NCBI GenBank assembly: GCA_023334545.1
Contig: JAADVB010000031.1
Location: forward strand, 1 to 64,000
Origin: Salisapilia sapeloensis
Taxonomy: Eukaryota; Oomycota; Peronosporomycetes; Peronosporales; Salisapiliaceae
Length of the DNA stretch: 64,000 nt
Direction: 5' to 3'
The position numbers were made by a program, and so were the translations under genes. Under the pieces are notes generated by a model. The model did not search any database. It worked only from the letters and a program-made list of their open reading frames with translations, and was not told where the DNA came from. The first letter of the stretch is position 1. Every line of letters begins with the position of its first letter. Positions 33,203-43,720 of this stretch are shown piece after piece.

Positions 33203-34881
33203 TTATACAGTTAAATCCATAGCATCAAGCAAGTAAGGATATCGGCTGTGTATTTCAGATCGAAACGAAACTTACGATGTCAATAAGTCAGCGCAACAGC
33301 GACTTCGGTAGGCCATTCGACACATCGGACACAGTGGACACTCGTAGATGTTAAAGGTTTCAAAGGAAGAGAGGCAGTTATCGTGGAACATGTGGGAGCA
33401 ACTGAGCAGGCGAGTCGATGCTGGGGTTCTGTACAAAGCGCCGTCAGTACACAACATAGAACGCTAGACCGTAAGACGCGTACCCGAACGCATTAAGACA
33501 GATCGCGCAGTCCGACTCATTTCGTGACATCGCCTGATCGAAAAATCAAATTAGCAAGACTTCAATTGAAAAGGCAGCAATAGTTCAACACCTTGGCGTA
33601 GATTGATGCCCAGTCTTCTTTCGATCCTACTTCATCATCTTGGCCAAACATTCGTCGACTTAGTGATAGCGACCGATCGAACTCTTGCAAGAACGCGTCG
33701 ATCGAATCGTCGTGCTTTTGATTCGCCTTTAAAAGCCGATCTGCAGCCCGACTCATTCTACCGAAATACAGCATCAAACATCTTGACTGATATATGGGCT
33801 TTGCTCTACCTATAAGCTACCTGTTTGCTAGAAAGGTGCGTCGACGCTGAGGATCACCTTTGCCTTCACGATAGAACTATTGATAGCACAAGTGGTGTCT
33901 GTTAGTAGTGGCAGGAAACAGGATAGAATAACAGCACCAAGTACCTGTCGGTAGAGAAGTTCTGCCTTGCGCCGAGCAAGGAAGCCTCGACAAGCAGCTT
34001 GGAGAGTGATGGCACTCTGCTGCCTATGATACTCAAAAGCTATCGTCGTCTTCTTGGCCTCATAGTTTTGCTTTCGACAGAGCGGACACACTCGATCTTT
34101 TACTTGTAGAAACCTGAGAGCTGTCAATATAAAGAAATTAAACCAAACCAAGCATTGCAGCTCGTACCGTTCAAAGCTAGCAAGACAATCGACGTGGAAA
34201 ACATGAGAGCAGCTTAGGATCACAGGCTCTTTTGAACCAAACGACTCCCAACAAATAGAGCACGGATGCTTCAAGTCGTTACGCTTACTAGCTAGCTGTT
34301 CACACAGACTCCATTCGGTGCTTGATAGTTTCGACGAAGATATCCTACTCTATTGTTACATGGATTGGCGATAGATTCATAAACGTGATTCTAGTGAGCT
34401 AGTACGTTGCACCCCTTGTCTGGGACTTCCTTTTCGGTTGATGCTTGATTCGATATTGGGTCTCGACGGGTATGACACAGAGAACAGTAATCTCGATAAT
34501 CGTCACCTCGATCTACGTTCTCCGTTGCGCATGATTCACAGACCCAAAGTTGCGATGAAGTAGCCTCTTGGTTATACCTTGCTGCAATCAGGGATTTCGC
34601 CGAGATGACGATCTTGCTCGAAGTTGAGATCTGTCCACCCATCAATTGTTAGTGCTACCTTTAATCCATTTGCATTCCGGACTTACTTTAGTCTGGGTAG
34701 TGCGAATGCAATCTTTGAGACTCGGCGCTAGGCCCAAGCCAACAGACCGAGCTAGATTTCTCTACTTCCCATCAGGAATTGATAAAAACACAAAGCAGAT
34801 AAGCGTAAATAATATATTGATCTTTACTTGGATTGCAGCAGAGTTTGTGGGAAAAGACGATCTTGCTATCCTGTTTGGCAT
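33203..34881 (-). CDS. RNF32: RNF32-type protein: RanBP2 finger, two RING-H2 domains, IQ motif
   Basis: Intron-split minus-strand gene. In order: N-terminal MPNRIARSSF... with LGLAPSLKDCIRTTQT (starting at 34881), a RanBP2/NZF-type finger (LWVCESCATEN...DYCSLCHTRR), a first RING-H2 (PCSICWESFGSKEPVILSCS, HVFHVDCL, CPLCRKQNY), an IQ motif (AITLQAACRGFLARRKAELL), a helical segment (DAFLQEFDRSLSLSRRMF...EDWASIYAK) and a second RING (CAICLNAF..., LLSCSHMFHDNCLSSFE, CPLCPMCRMAY). This RING-IQ-RING order is that of vertebrate RNF32, a probable E3 ubiquitin ligase of ciliated or flagellated cells. The 3' end is uncertain: the frame can stop at 33272, or a strong GTAAGT donor there leads to a final exon ending at 33203. 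Confidence 0.8.
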
Positions 34882-35053
34882 GGTGCTCCATTCAAATGGT
34901 AGGCGCTTTGCATTATCAGCAGGCGTTTCCATCTCTACCTTTATAAATAGTCCTGGTACAAGTTGTTTTGCAGTCCGTTACTCCATAATCCTTTTTCTTC
35001 TCAGGCTGGGTCCGTAACACCCACGCGCTTTGCATTATATTGTGCAATTGATA

Positions 35054-36043
35054 ATGGTTCGACCCATGTACTCTACAGCCGCGGATACGAAATCTAGTTC
35101 TTCTCATGCGTACGAACGAGGTGAAAAGATGTCTCGGCTACCAAAGCTCGAAGCGAGTGAGATGATGGATGAGAAGGAGTCGTACCACAAAGAGGACATG
35201 ACCCGAGCAGCTGAAGCCAAGTTGGATCTTGAGGTCGAACGAGAATGGAAGCAGATTCAGAGTGATAGCTGCACACCAAAAGTAGAAGTTTCAAGGAATC
35301 CCCTCGCACGAAAGATTTGTCGAGGACTTGTCATGTATATTTCCAATTAATACAAAGGTATACTGTGGTTCTCATCTCTACGATAGCAACCACATGAACA
35401 TGCGGTGCGCAGATACCGGTAGACTGATGTGGCAATCGGATGAATGGTGAGAATGTTTCCATGGCTCTCTTGATACGGTTGGATCTAGACTTTGCGATCT
35501 TACCAATAATGACGTAGGGCAGAGGATGTCTTTGAAGTGGAGCAAGAGGGTACTTGCATGAATTATATGCTACAAGTCGTCGTCCTAGTTCCTAACTTTT
35601 AAATTTACTTGTAGCGAAGATCCCGGCAGAGATCTTGAGATGCCCAGCAGTGTCACGAGAAATCAACTTTAGCTCTGTCGAGTCCATCGATCACTTCCGG
35701 TTAGAACAACGACTGTACCTCGATGGTTCTTGCGTTGAAGGTATTATATGCTTTGCAGCAGCATCGACTTGGAATCTCATGAAATATATTAGAGTGGATC
35801 TTTAATTTCGGCTTTGTGATGCCAAACTCGACCAACTCGTGGCAGCAAACGATAGAAGCAGAGGATACGGATAACATGTTTGACCCAGAGCTGATCAGGT
35901 AATCGATATTAGACTAGTCTGGCGGATTGATACCAGTGATGTCTGACAATACGCAATACAGCGGCAAATTGGTGATTGAAACAGGTTTTTATGATGGAGA
36001 CATGACGATCGCCAAGACCGTCTACCGGATATACTACGTCTAG
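35054..36043 (+). CDS. PDE6D: PDE6-delta prenyl-binding protein (GDI-like solubilising factor)
   Basis: Immunoglobulin-like beta-sandwich carrier that extracts and ferries prenylated cargo; it acts with ARL2/ARL3, chiefly in cilia and flagella. Six exons (35054-35334, 35387-35446, 35518-35549, 35615-35740, 35793-35898, 35962-36043) give 228 residues in phase. The last ~145 align along the family: ARKICRGLVINHMNMRCADT, GRLMWQ, IPAEILRCPAVSREINFSS, FRLEQRLYLDGSCVEEWIF, FGFVMPNSTNSWQQTIEA, GKLVIETGFYDGD and terminal YRIYYV. Residues 1 to about 82 are an extra charged N-terminal extension (MSRLPKLEASEMMDEKES...) not present in animal PDE6D. The start is taken at the first ATG of the frame; an internal ATG would shorten the extension. 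Confidence 0.9.
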
Positions 36044-36898
36044 CGAAGATACCAGTTGCGTGTGGGCTGCGGAGATGAATTAGTGACTTACAGAAACTCT
36101 AGCAAGAGATGGGGAGAGACAATATTGAAGCGAATGATGCATGATGCATGAATATAAAATTAAAGTTTATCTTTAGTTTATCAATTGTCATGACAAAGTT
36201 GCATGCATTGCATGTGGTGCAGCCGTCTTGGCTTCATAACCAAACTGGTATATGGGTCCCATTTAGAAATGCTCAAGAGAAGTTAGGGATAGAGCGCTAC
36301 ATGCTTGTCGCGGTAGCTTTCTATAATAAAAGATCGTAACAGCGATCTAGGATGAAACTCGAAAGCGTATTCTCAGCGGTCTATTGTCGTTCTTGGAGAA
36401 ATATATTCGCATGACACTAATAGCCAAAGTCTATCAAGCTCCTTGTACATATATACTAACATTATAAAAGTCTATCCTGAGTCATCTGAGTCCTTGAGCT
36501 ACATAGGAACATGATCAAACGACTCTAAACATCATTAACTGGTAAAGCTTCCAATGAAGTAAAGAAGACCATCGATGGGTCATTCCCTCCTTGCAGTATG
36601 AAAGTTGCTAAGTTTAATCACACGACGGTTTCTGCTTGCAATCAAGAGCTTACAGAGGTAAATAGTAGATTGGCTGAGAGGTGCATCCAGGCTGTGTATA
36701 CTACCCGATATAGTTTATACGACCATAGTTGGTGTAAAGGCTATAGACACCACAATTGGGTGTAAGTTTATTCTTGCATTACTAGTCCGTCGACTACATG
36801 AGTAAATAAAGACGAGACCATACCAGTAAAGTATTGTATTCAGCAATCTATCCATTCATTCTGCTCATCCTACTTTGAATGATACGCGTCCAGCACAC
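36044..36898. other. Intergenic region, no gene seen
   Basis: 855 bp between PDE6D and the COQ10/EF-hand gene. It contains an imperfect ATGATGC repeat near 36133-36150 and a 63-codon frame (36148-36339) without family resemblance or coding composition. Nothing else recognisable. Confidence 0.6.
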
Positions 36899-38326
36899 TT
36901 ACTCGCAACAGCTGTACGGGGTCTCTGGTTCGACATGCTCTTCAATTTTCTCTTTCTTGTCCAGACTAGACCATTGCGATGGCTTTAGTAGTCGATCCAT
37001 CGACATCATACTAGCAAGTTCCGGATGCATCTGCCACGCCGACAACCATTCCTCCTCTCCAATGCTATCATCCTGCCCCAGGTTTGCCTCCGTGAAGATC
37101 TGGTCCATCATCGATGGAACCTCTTTCCCCACCTTCACTAGCGTCCTTTGGACTGCTTCCGCTTGGTCCGCGTACTTGTCATTATCTGCAAACTTCATTG
37201 ACCTCTTTTCTTGATCTTTGGAAAGCGCATTCTTTGTATCCAAAATTAATGTCGAAAACGTGTTTTCAATGGACTGGATACGTCGCTGCATGACTACTGT
37301 CAACTCTTCCTGATTGATGCGCCCACACTTGAATGTACTTGTTTCGAATTGATGGAAAAGGCACTGAGCTTTCTCCTGTGTGGATGCTTTCGTCATTAGG
37401 TATACACCAACAACGAATTCATCCATCGTCAGCCTCGCCTTCTTTCCACTCGCAATCAGACTGCATAGTACTGCGCCGGCCAACGAAGGATTCTGAAATA
37501 GCTCATCCAACTTTGGAAACTGTTCGCTGAGCTGATGACAGGAGGACAAGAAGCCGTCTATGTACATCTTTTTTCCTTCTTCTTCCTGCACGGAATACTT
37601 TTCAAACACATTCTTCAGTTCCTCATAGTCTTCCACAGACATTCTTCGCTTGATAAACGCAGTCCCGCTTTGTCTCGCTACTATGGCTTCAGCGTCCTCT
37701 CTGTCCATGGAGCCAGCAGACACGGGCGTACTACTCGTCGATGCATTTGAACAGTTCTCCTTGTTATTGGAATGAGTGAAACGGCTAGACTCGATCGCAA
37801 TAGACTCCTCTGGCATGCTCGCTCGACGCTTTTTCAACGCATCCGCGCGACCGATGAAGGCTTTGAGCTGAGCTGCAACGACGTCGTCAAAGAAGAGTCG
37901 TATCGCATTCGCATGCAGCGCTGAGTCGACTGTAAAGGTCACTTGGAAGTCCACTTGGCACTCGCCCGGTTCGTCCGCCGATGTGAACTTCCATTCGCTA
38001 TCGATCGTTTTGAAAATAGGTGAGTCGACGACTCTCGTGCGAATGAGCTCCGGCTTGCTCATCGTCACGCGTGATGTGAAGGATTCGTGGAAGATCTTGA
38101 AGCCAATGGACAACTCTGCATCCATCTCTTCTTGTCCATGCTGACTCTTAATAGTCGATCCGACGCAAAACGGTAAGAACTCGTGGTACTTGCTGACATC
38201 TGCCACGACATCGAACATCTCTTCTTGCGTAAAGGGCACGACCTTTTGCATCGCGTGGGACTTGGTCAATGCACTCGACGAGGCCGGACCTGTCATCCAG
38301 GAGAAAAAGGAGCGCTTTGATGTCAT
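36899..38326 (-). CDS. COQ10/START-domain protein fused to EF-hand region
   Basis: Single-exon gene of 475 residues. Residues about 20-175 are a coenzyme Q-binding COQ10-type START domain: HAMQKVVPFTQEEMFDVVAD, VSKYHEFLPFCVGSTI, ELSIGFKIFHESFTSRVT, WKFT...CQVDFQVTF, and a closing helix FDDVVAAQLKAFIGRADALK. COQ10 normally ends there and chaperones ubiquinone in mitochondria. Here a serine-rich linker (about 175-215) leads to about 230 residues of helical EF-hand-like repeats (YEELKNVFEKYSVQEEEGKK, CGRINQEELTVVM, DDSIGEEEWLSAWQ), followed by a terminal cysteine-containing YSCCE. Several loops lack canonical aspartates, so calcium binding is plausible for only one or two. No obvious cleavable presequence. 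Confidence 0.85.
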   Translation of the reverse strand: MTSKRSFFSWMTGPASSSALTKSHAMQKVVPFTQEEMFDVVADVSKYHEFLPFCVGSTIKSQHGQEEMDAELSIGFKIFHESFTSRVTMSKPELIRTRVVDSPIFKTIDSEWKFTSADEPGECQVDFQVTFTVDSALHANAIRLFFDDVVAAQLKAFIGRADALKKRRASMPEESIAIESSRFTHSNNKENCSNASTSSTPVSAGSMDREDAEAIVARQSGTAFIKRRMSVEDYEELKNVFEKYSVQEEEGKKMYIDGFLSSCHQLSEQFPKLDELFQNPSLAGAVLCSLIASGKKARLTMDEFVVGVYLMTKASTQEKAQCLFHQFETSTFKCGRINQEELTVVMQRRIQSIENTFSTLILDTKNALSKDQEKRSMKFADNDKYADQAEAVQRTLVKVGKEVPSMMDQIFTEANLGQDDSIGEEEWLSAWQMHPELASMMSMDRLLKPSQWSSLDKKEKIEEHVEPETPYSCCE

Positions 38327-38585
38327 TTTCGATCGTGTCCGGTGGAAACAGAGAAATAGGTGGAATGAAGAAATATATGTAAAGGAGTAATGAAACGGAT
38401 GTGCTTGAAATGATACTTTCGAACGAGTCGTAACCTAGGTATAGAGAAGAAACAGTCACGTCATCCGGTGCAATCAACGTAGGTTTCCACATCTCCGAGT
38501 GTCCATTTGTAGGTCTGGTCTGGTATTTTCTGCCAATCACGAAGCCTGTCAAGGCCCATCACCTCGTCTCAATGCAGTGACCAAT

Positions 38586-39938
38586 ATGCCTGCTGACGCT
38601 GTCTATACGTCCGTGTCGACACCGACGAATGCTGGGGGAGTCCTACGTTCCGTCCCGAGTCATCAACATAACCTGCCTGTGCGTGATTTGCATCCACGTC
38701 CGGCACGATCCGAGGACGATGCTGAAGACATGGCATTAGAGCGAGAAGGCGTGGAGACGACGATTCGCCGTGCTCGAGCGCTCCAGTCGGATAAACTGGA
38801 CGCGTGGATGCCAGTGATTAGCGGCATTAGCATCGGAGCCTACTTTGGTGTGGGCGTGCGAGTGCTTTTAAACGAGTTTGGCAAAGTGCTCCCGACGTCC
38901 GAGACGCACTTGCTGGAGCTCCTCGGCTTTGGCTTCTTCTTAGCAAACATACTCGGGTGCTTCGTCATGGGATTCACAGGCAGGATGAAGCCTCTGCTAT
39001 CGAATCAATATGCAGTTCTATTGACAGCGATTACGACTGGCTTTTGCGGCTGCTGTACGACGTTTGCGAGCTGGATGGTCGCCACGGCCGCCATGTTCGT
39101 CCATGGCAAGTGGCTCGACGCGCTCTTAAGTCTTGGCATCCAGTTCGTCGTGGCGTACGGAGGCTTCCGATGCGGCATCCATGCTGCAGAAGCTGTCGTC
39201 CGTGTGCTCGTGCGTCGGTCCTTCCCGTTCAAAAAGTCTCCTCTCTACCTCCAGCAGATGCAGACGAGTCTGGACTGGCATCTCGACGACGTTCGGACCG
39301 CCAAGTCAGACCACTACAGCCACAATGTTAGTGACCTGATGGAGTCCACCGAGAGGTCGCTCGTGTCTGCTCGAGATAATAGTAGCTCTCTACTGGAGCA
39401 GCTAAATGCAGAGGAGAGCGCTCGCTGGACGGTGGATCACGACTGGAAGAAGTGGAGTGTCTTGCTTGTTCTTTTCACGGCCTTGTTCTGGTGTCTAGCC
39501 TTTGTCGGTTTCAGTACGTACCTCAGCTCTCGCCTCTTGGCCATAGCTGTCGCTCCGTTTGGTGCTTTAGCCAGATATCTCTTATCTCTTCTGAACACTC
39601 GATCCGAGTGCAAACACATTCCTCTCTTTACGCTCCTCCCGAACGTCCTGGCGACGTTTATCGGAAGTCTCATCCAATTGATTGGCAGTGCGACTGCTTC
39701 AGACAGTGGCAATGCAACCGATACGTTTATGTTGCTGGGAGACGGTATGGCTATCACCGGCTTCCTTGGCTCACTATCGACGGTGTCCACTTGGATCAAT
39801 GAACTCGACGCCCTGGCATCCAAACGACTCTTCTGGGCATATAGATACGCCGTCGCGAGTCTCGTCGTCTCTCTCCTCGGCAGTGTCTTCATCCTGGGAC
39901 TGTGGAACGCCCATGGGACACATCCTCTCCTCATTTAA
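38586..39938 (+). CDS. FEX: Fluoride exporter FEX (fused CrcB repeats)
   Basis: Plasma-membrane fluoride channel of eukaryotes formed by two fused CrcB/Fluc units; it protects enzymes from environmental fluoride. Single exon, 450 residues from the first ATG of the frame (MPADAVYTSV). A polar N-terminus of about 75 residues is followed by two homologous groups of four membrane helices. The signature loop occurs in each half: TGFCGCCTTFASWM and TGFLGSLSTVSTWI. The first half also carries ISIGAYFGVGVRVLLN and LGFGFFLANILGCFVMGF, and the second FGALARYLLSL (the conserved GAxxRY). A hydrophilic segment of about 90 residues separates the halves. Intact by every visible motif. Confidence 0.92.
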   Translation: MPADAVYTSVSTPTNAGGVLRSVPSHQHNLPVRDLHPRPARSEDDAEDMALEREGVETTIRRARALQSDKLDAWMPVISGISIGAYFGVGVRVLLNEFGKVLPTSETHLLELLGFGFFLANILGCFVMGFTGRMKPLLSNQYAVLLTAITTGFCGCCTTFASWMVATAAMFVHGKWLDALLSLGIQFVVAYGGFRCGIHAAEAVVRVLVRRSFPFKKSPLYLQQMQTSLDWHLDDVRTAKSDHYSHNVSDLMESTERSLVSARDNSSSLLEQLNAEESARWTVDHDWKKWSVLLVLFTALFWCLAFVGFSTYLSSRLLAIAVAPFGALARYLLSLLNTRSECKHIPLFTLLPNVLATFIGSLIQLIGSATASDSGNATDTFMLLGDGMAITGFLGSLSTVSTWINELDALASKRLFWAYRYAVASLVVSLLGSVFILGLWNAHGTHPLLI

Positions 39939-39974
39939 CGCCAATACACGCTCTAGACGCTACTTCTAGTCCAT

Positions 39975-40088
39975 CTTCAAGTTCACAACACATAATGCCA
40001 CTACTTGGATAACTTCAAGTTCGAGGTCTCAAATACCATGCTTGCTGTAACTTCAAGTTGGGATCATAGGATGCCACTGCTTTCGGAC
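39975..40088. repeat. Degenerate 38-bp tandem repeat, three copies
   Basis: The 9-mer CTTCAAGTT begins at 39975, 40013 and 40051, exactly 38 bp apart. A second shared block (ATGCCACT-CTT or a close variant) recurs in phase in each unit. The first two units end in AA, so the second and third occurrences form the odd palindrome AACTTCAAGTT. The array lies between the fluoride exporter stop and the AAA+ gene start. Confidence 0.7.
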
Positions 40089-40126
40089 ATGGAAAACGGA
40101 AAAAGGAAGAAAGCGAGGCGCAGACG

Positions 40127-41824
40127 ATGGGGCTACTCGCACCTTTGTATACGCTCTTACTAGTCGTTTTCATCTCCTTTGTGCACGCATGGTCCTTCGG
40201 CAGTCGAATGCAAACGTATGTGGAGCGTCTGGGATACTACTCTGGTTTGGGGTGTACGTTATCGATCGAATCGATGCTATCGAGCAGCATGGAGGCAAAT
40301 GCTGATGGTTTCAAGCGTAGATCAGTGCACGTATGTCGACCATCCATCGCAATCTGTCCGTGAGACCTTGTCGAAGCAACTCAAGGCTCAGGAGCGAGCG
40401 CTCGAGTCCGTCGCGGACGCTATTGAGGCATGGGAGTTCTCGTACGTCCTCTTTCTAGAATTTGTCGCCCATAGGTAGTCATAGGAAGTGTATGAGTATA
40501 GCCACACATCTACCAAGGACCGTACACCTCTGGTGATGGCTGTGACAGGTCCGACAGGCACCGGGAAGACGGAGCTGTCGTACGTTTTGGCCGAAAGTCT
40601 CTTTAAGCGTCGTCGGAAGCTTCCAAACAGTGAGAAGCAGGTCGCATCCGGCCTGCTCATCTTCCGGTAGACTCGGTATAGATGATGTAGATTTACAGGT
40701 AGCTAAGAGCGTGGGGTAGAGGTGAAGATTTTGGTGATAACTACACGTACCCGATCTCCGAGTACCATACGCAGATCAAGACCAGGTAGACGCTTGGGAG
40801 GTGTACTTTGTAGGATAGAGACTTAGTTGCAAGTGTAGAATGGCAGAGCATCTACATACGTGTGGAGGGAAGGCTGTGATCGTGTTTGACGAAGTGCAAA
40901 AGGTCATCCCGAACACGCTGGACGGTACGCTTGTGCTTTTTATAACAGATCGACTCGACTATATCTCTTCATGTGGTCTAGTTTTGATGGAAGCAGTGGG
41001 GCCTCGAGCGCAGCTGACGTACTACAAGAACGGCGTGACGAAGCGCATCGACACGAGCAACGTTTGCCCTTTTGATACGAGGCGTCTCGTAGCATACTCA
41101 CCGTGTCTCTAGGTGATTTTCATCTTGGTGTCGGACATTGGTGTGTCCGAGATGGAAAAGGTGATGGTGCAGTACGAGACGAGGCAGGAGGTGCCTAGCA
41201 GTGCGTTGGAAAAGGTGGTCAAGACGGCTCTGGACGCCCAGTGGAAGCGTCTGCACTTTGGCAAGGTCATCGACAAGGTACCTCTGTCTCTCTTGTAGGG
41301 AGGCAAGACTCTCATACGTGCACTAGGTCGTTCCTTTCCTGCCGTTTGAGCAGCAGCACATCTCGGAGATCATCGGGCTCAAGCTGCGGCAGTTGGATGA
41401 AAACTACGGCGGCGTCTACTGGCACCGATTGTGGGTGCAGGACGGCATCGCCGACTACATGTCTCGCCTCGACTCTGTCCACTACGAAGTCCGGTCGGCG
41501 CGTGTGGGTGGGCTGGTCAAGAGCACCAAGGTCTTTGCCAAGTACGGCGCGCGGAACGTCGAGACGGGACCCATCCAGCTGCTCAAGTCCAAGCTCCTGC
41601 GCTACCTCCGGCCCTTTGATCCAGGTATTTTATGTAGTATATAAAGTATAGTGTAGTCGCTCAAGAAATGAGTAGAAGCTGAAGTTCGGATCTCTCAGGA
41701 CCCGAGTACGAGCGAGATCGTCATCACGTCGTGTGCGGCGCAACCGAAGGAGGCGAGTAGGGAGCAGGATGGAGATTTCGTCGGACTGGCCTGTGCAGTC
41801 AAGTGGCAAGGCAAATTCGAATAA
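40127..41824 (+). CDS. Secretory-pathway AAA+ ATPase (torsin/ClpB-like)
   Basis: Multi-exon gene. The protein starts with a typical signal peptide (MGLLAPLYTLLLVVFISFVHA). Then come LSKQLKAQERALESVADAIE (the N-terminal helix seen before Clp/torsin ATPase cores), Walker A GPTGTGKTELSYVLAES, the YHTQIKTR segment, Walker B AVIVFDEVQKVIPNTLD, a sensor-1 like TSNVIFILVSDIG, and a C-terminal part with VVPFLPFEQQHISEIIGLKL resembling the Clp/torsin small domain. Classical torsins have an asparagine at the end of Walker A (GTGKN); here it is a Clp-like GTGKT. One intron appears to use a GTCCTC donor (near 40446). Probably an ER-lumen protein remodeller; substrate unknown. Confidence 0.72.
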
Positions 41825-41835
41825 GTAGACGCAAT

Positions 41836-41853
41836 CCATTTCTCCATCTTTCC
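41836..41853 (+). promoter_or_regulatory. Oomycete initiator-like element upstream of RPT5
   Basis: CCATTTCTCCATCTTTCC fits the YCAYTYY initiator plus downstream pyrimidine/T-rich block described for oomycete core promoters. It lies about 235 bp before the proposed RPT5 ATG and just after the AAA+ stop. Sequence match only. Confidence 0.3.
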
Positions 41854-42085
41854 TATGTACTATGTCCGCTAGTCCTTTGGTCGTACTCGTCTACTAGTGT
41901 CTAGTGCCACCGACTCCTCGCTTGGATGGTACTATGAGGGTACAGTCAACAACCGTCGCTGCGTGTCTGTCTTTTTGTCCAATGGGAGTGTGTCTCCTTC
42001 CATGTGATTGGTTGAAAAGGAGGTAAAAGATAGCACGACACAAGCGGAAGAAGGAGTATCTGCAGAGAGGTTCTCGACGGACGGT

Positions 42086-43605
42086 ATGAGTGCATCAGAG
42101 ACAAATGCGAGTATGCATGCAGAGGAAGAAGAGCTTGACCCAGAAGTCTTGCTCATGTCGAATGAAGAGCTGCGGCAGCGCATTCGGCTTTTGGACAATG
42201 ACATTCGGATCATGCGGAGTGACGTCCAACGCATCAACCACGAGTCGAACTCGCAGAAGGAGCACATCAAGGAGAATAATGAAAAAGTGAAGCTGAATAA
42301 ACAGCTTCCGTACCTCGTAGGGAACATCGTAGAGGTACGTTTAATCTTCTATCGCTTATGGAAAGATCTACTTTGGCTAAGCTACGATTAGATTCTCGAG
42401 CTAGAGGACGATGAGGATGAGCAGGATGGAGCTGCCACGGACGTCGACGCCGCGAGAAAAGGCAAGAGCGCTGTCATCAAGACCTCGACGCGCCAGACGA
42501 TCTTCCTGCCCATCCCAGGACTCGTCGATTCGCAGGAACTCGAACCGAACGACCTCGTCGGGACGAATAAGGACAGCTACTTGATCCTGGAAAAGCTTCC
42601 GGCAGAGTATGACTCGCGAGTCAAGGCCATGGAGGTGGATGAGAAGCCGTCGGAAGAGTACAGCGACATTGGCGGTCTCGACAAGCAGATCCAGGAGCTC
42701 GTCGAGGCCGTCGTGCTGCCCATTACGCACAAGGAGCGTTTCGATGCCGTAGGTATCGCGCCACCCAAGGGTGTCCTCCTCCACGGTCCTCCTGGCACAG
42801 GCAAGACGCTGCTCGCTCGCGCCTGTGCCAAGCAGACGGACGCGATCTTTCTCAAGCTCGCCGCGCCGCAGCTCGTGCAGATGTTCATCGGAGACGGCGC
42901 CAAGCTCGTGCGCGACGCGTTTGAGCTCGCAAAGGAAAAGTGCCAGGAGCAGGACATCGGCGGCGCGATTATCTTTATCGACGAGCTCGACGCGATCGGA
43001 ACGAAGCGGTTTGGAGGAGAGCAGTCGGGCGACCGGGAGGTCCAGCGGACGATGCTGGAGCTCTTGAACCAACTGGATGGCTTCACTAGTAACACCAAGA
43101 TCAAGGTCATTGCCGCCACGAACCGTCCGGACGTCTTGGACCCTGCGCTCTTGCGATCCGGACGTCTCGACCGAAAGGTATGCTTGGTAGGAGATGAGGT
43201 AGGAGGGAGGTACTTATAAGGAACTAGATTGAGCTCCCGCACCCGACAGAAGAGGCACGTGCGCGTATTCTGCAGATCCACTCGCGCAAGATGAACGTCG
43301 ACTTGGACGGTATTTCTTATCAATTGTATTCTCGTTGGATAGGACTTGACGATGGAAATAGATGTGAACTTTGATGAGTTGGCTCGAAGCACGGACGACT
43401 TTAACGGAGCACAACTCAAGGCGGTAGGGTCTCGTGGCAGTGGTAACCTAGAGGACTTGAATCTGATTTGTCGAGCTAGGTGTGTGTGGAGGCTGGCATG
43501 CTCGCGCTTCGTCGCGAGTCTTCTTCTATCAAGCACGAGGACTTTATGGAAGGCATCTCGGTCGTATCGGCCAAGAAGAAGGCCAATCTACAGTACTACG
43601 CCTAG
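42086..43605 (+). CDS. RPT5: 26S proteasome regulatory ATPase subunit 6A (RPT5/PSMC3)
   Basis: AAA ATPase of the proteasome 19S base ring, which unfolds and translocates substrates. Five exons (42086-42334, 42392-43177, 43228-43309, 43362-43423, 43480-43605) give 434 residues, close to the usual length. Coiled-coil N-terminus ([18 protein letters not shown]), OB-domain [32 protein letters not shown], Walker [16 protein letters not shown] (about residue 214), Walker [17 protein letters not shown], arginine fingers [18 protein letters not shown], and the C-terminal NLQYYA, which matches the HbYX-type tail used to open the 20S gate. The exon 3/4 junction was set by the VNFDELA motif. The first ATG is chosen because the upstream in-frame codons lack one. 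Confidence 0.96.
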
Positions 43606-43720
43606 AATGGACAGCTCCGTCTGGATGCTTGGAATACAATCTACTTTGCTCCAGACATTTTTATACCTCGTCCGTTTCATCCATACTAGTTGTACCTTTA
43701 CACACGATCTGTCTGCTGTC

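Noticed and set aside
36148-36339. 63-codon plus-strand frame in the gap after PDE6D
   Set aside because: No domain, low-complexity composition and no splice continuation; expected by chance in this AT-moderate DNA.
42401-43536. Long minus-strand frames opposite RPT5
   Set aside because: Antisense shadows of a highly conserved AAA ATPase with biased codons.
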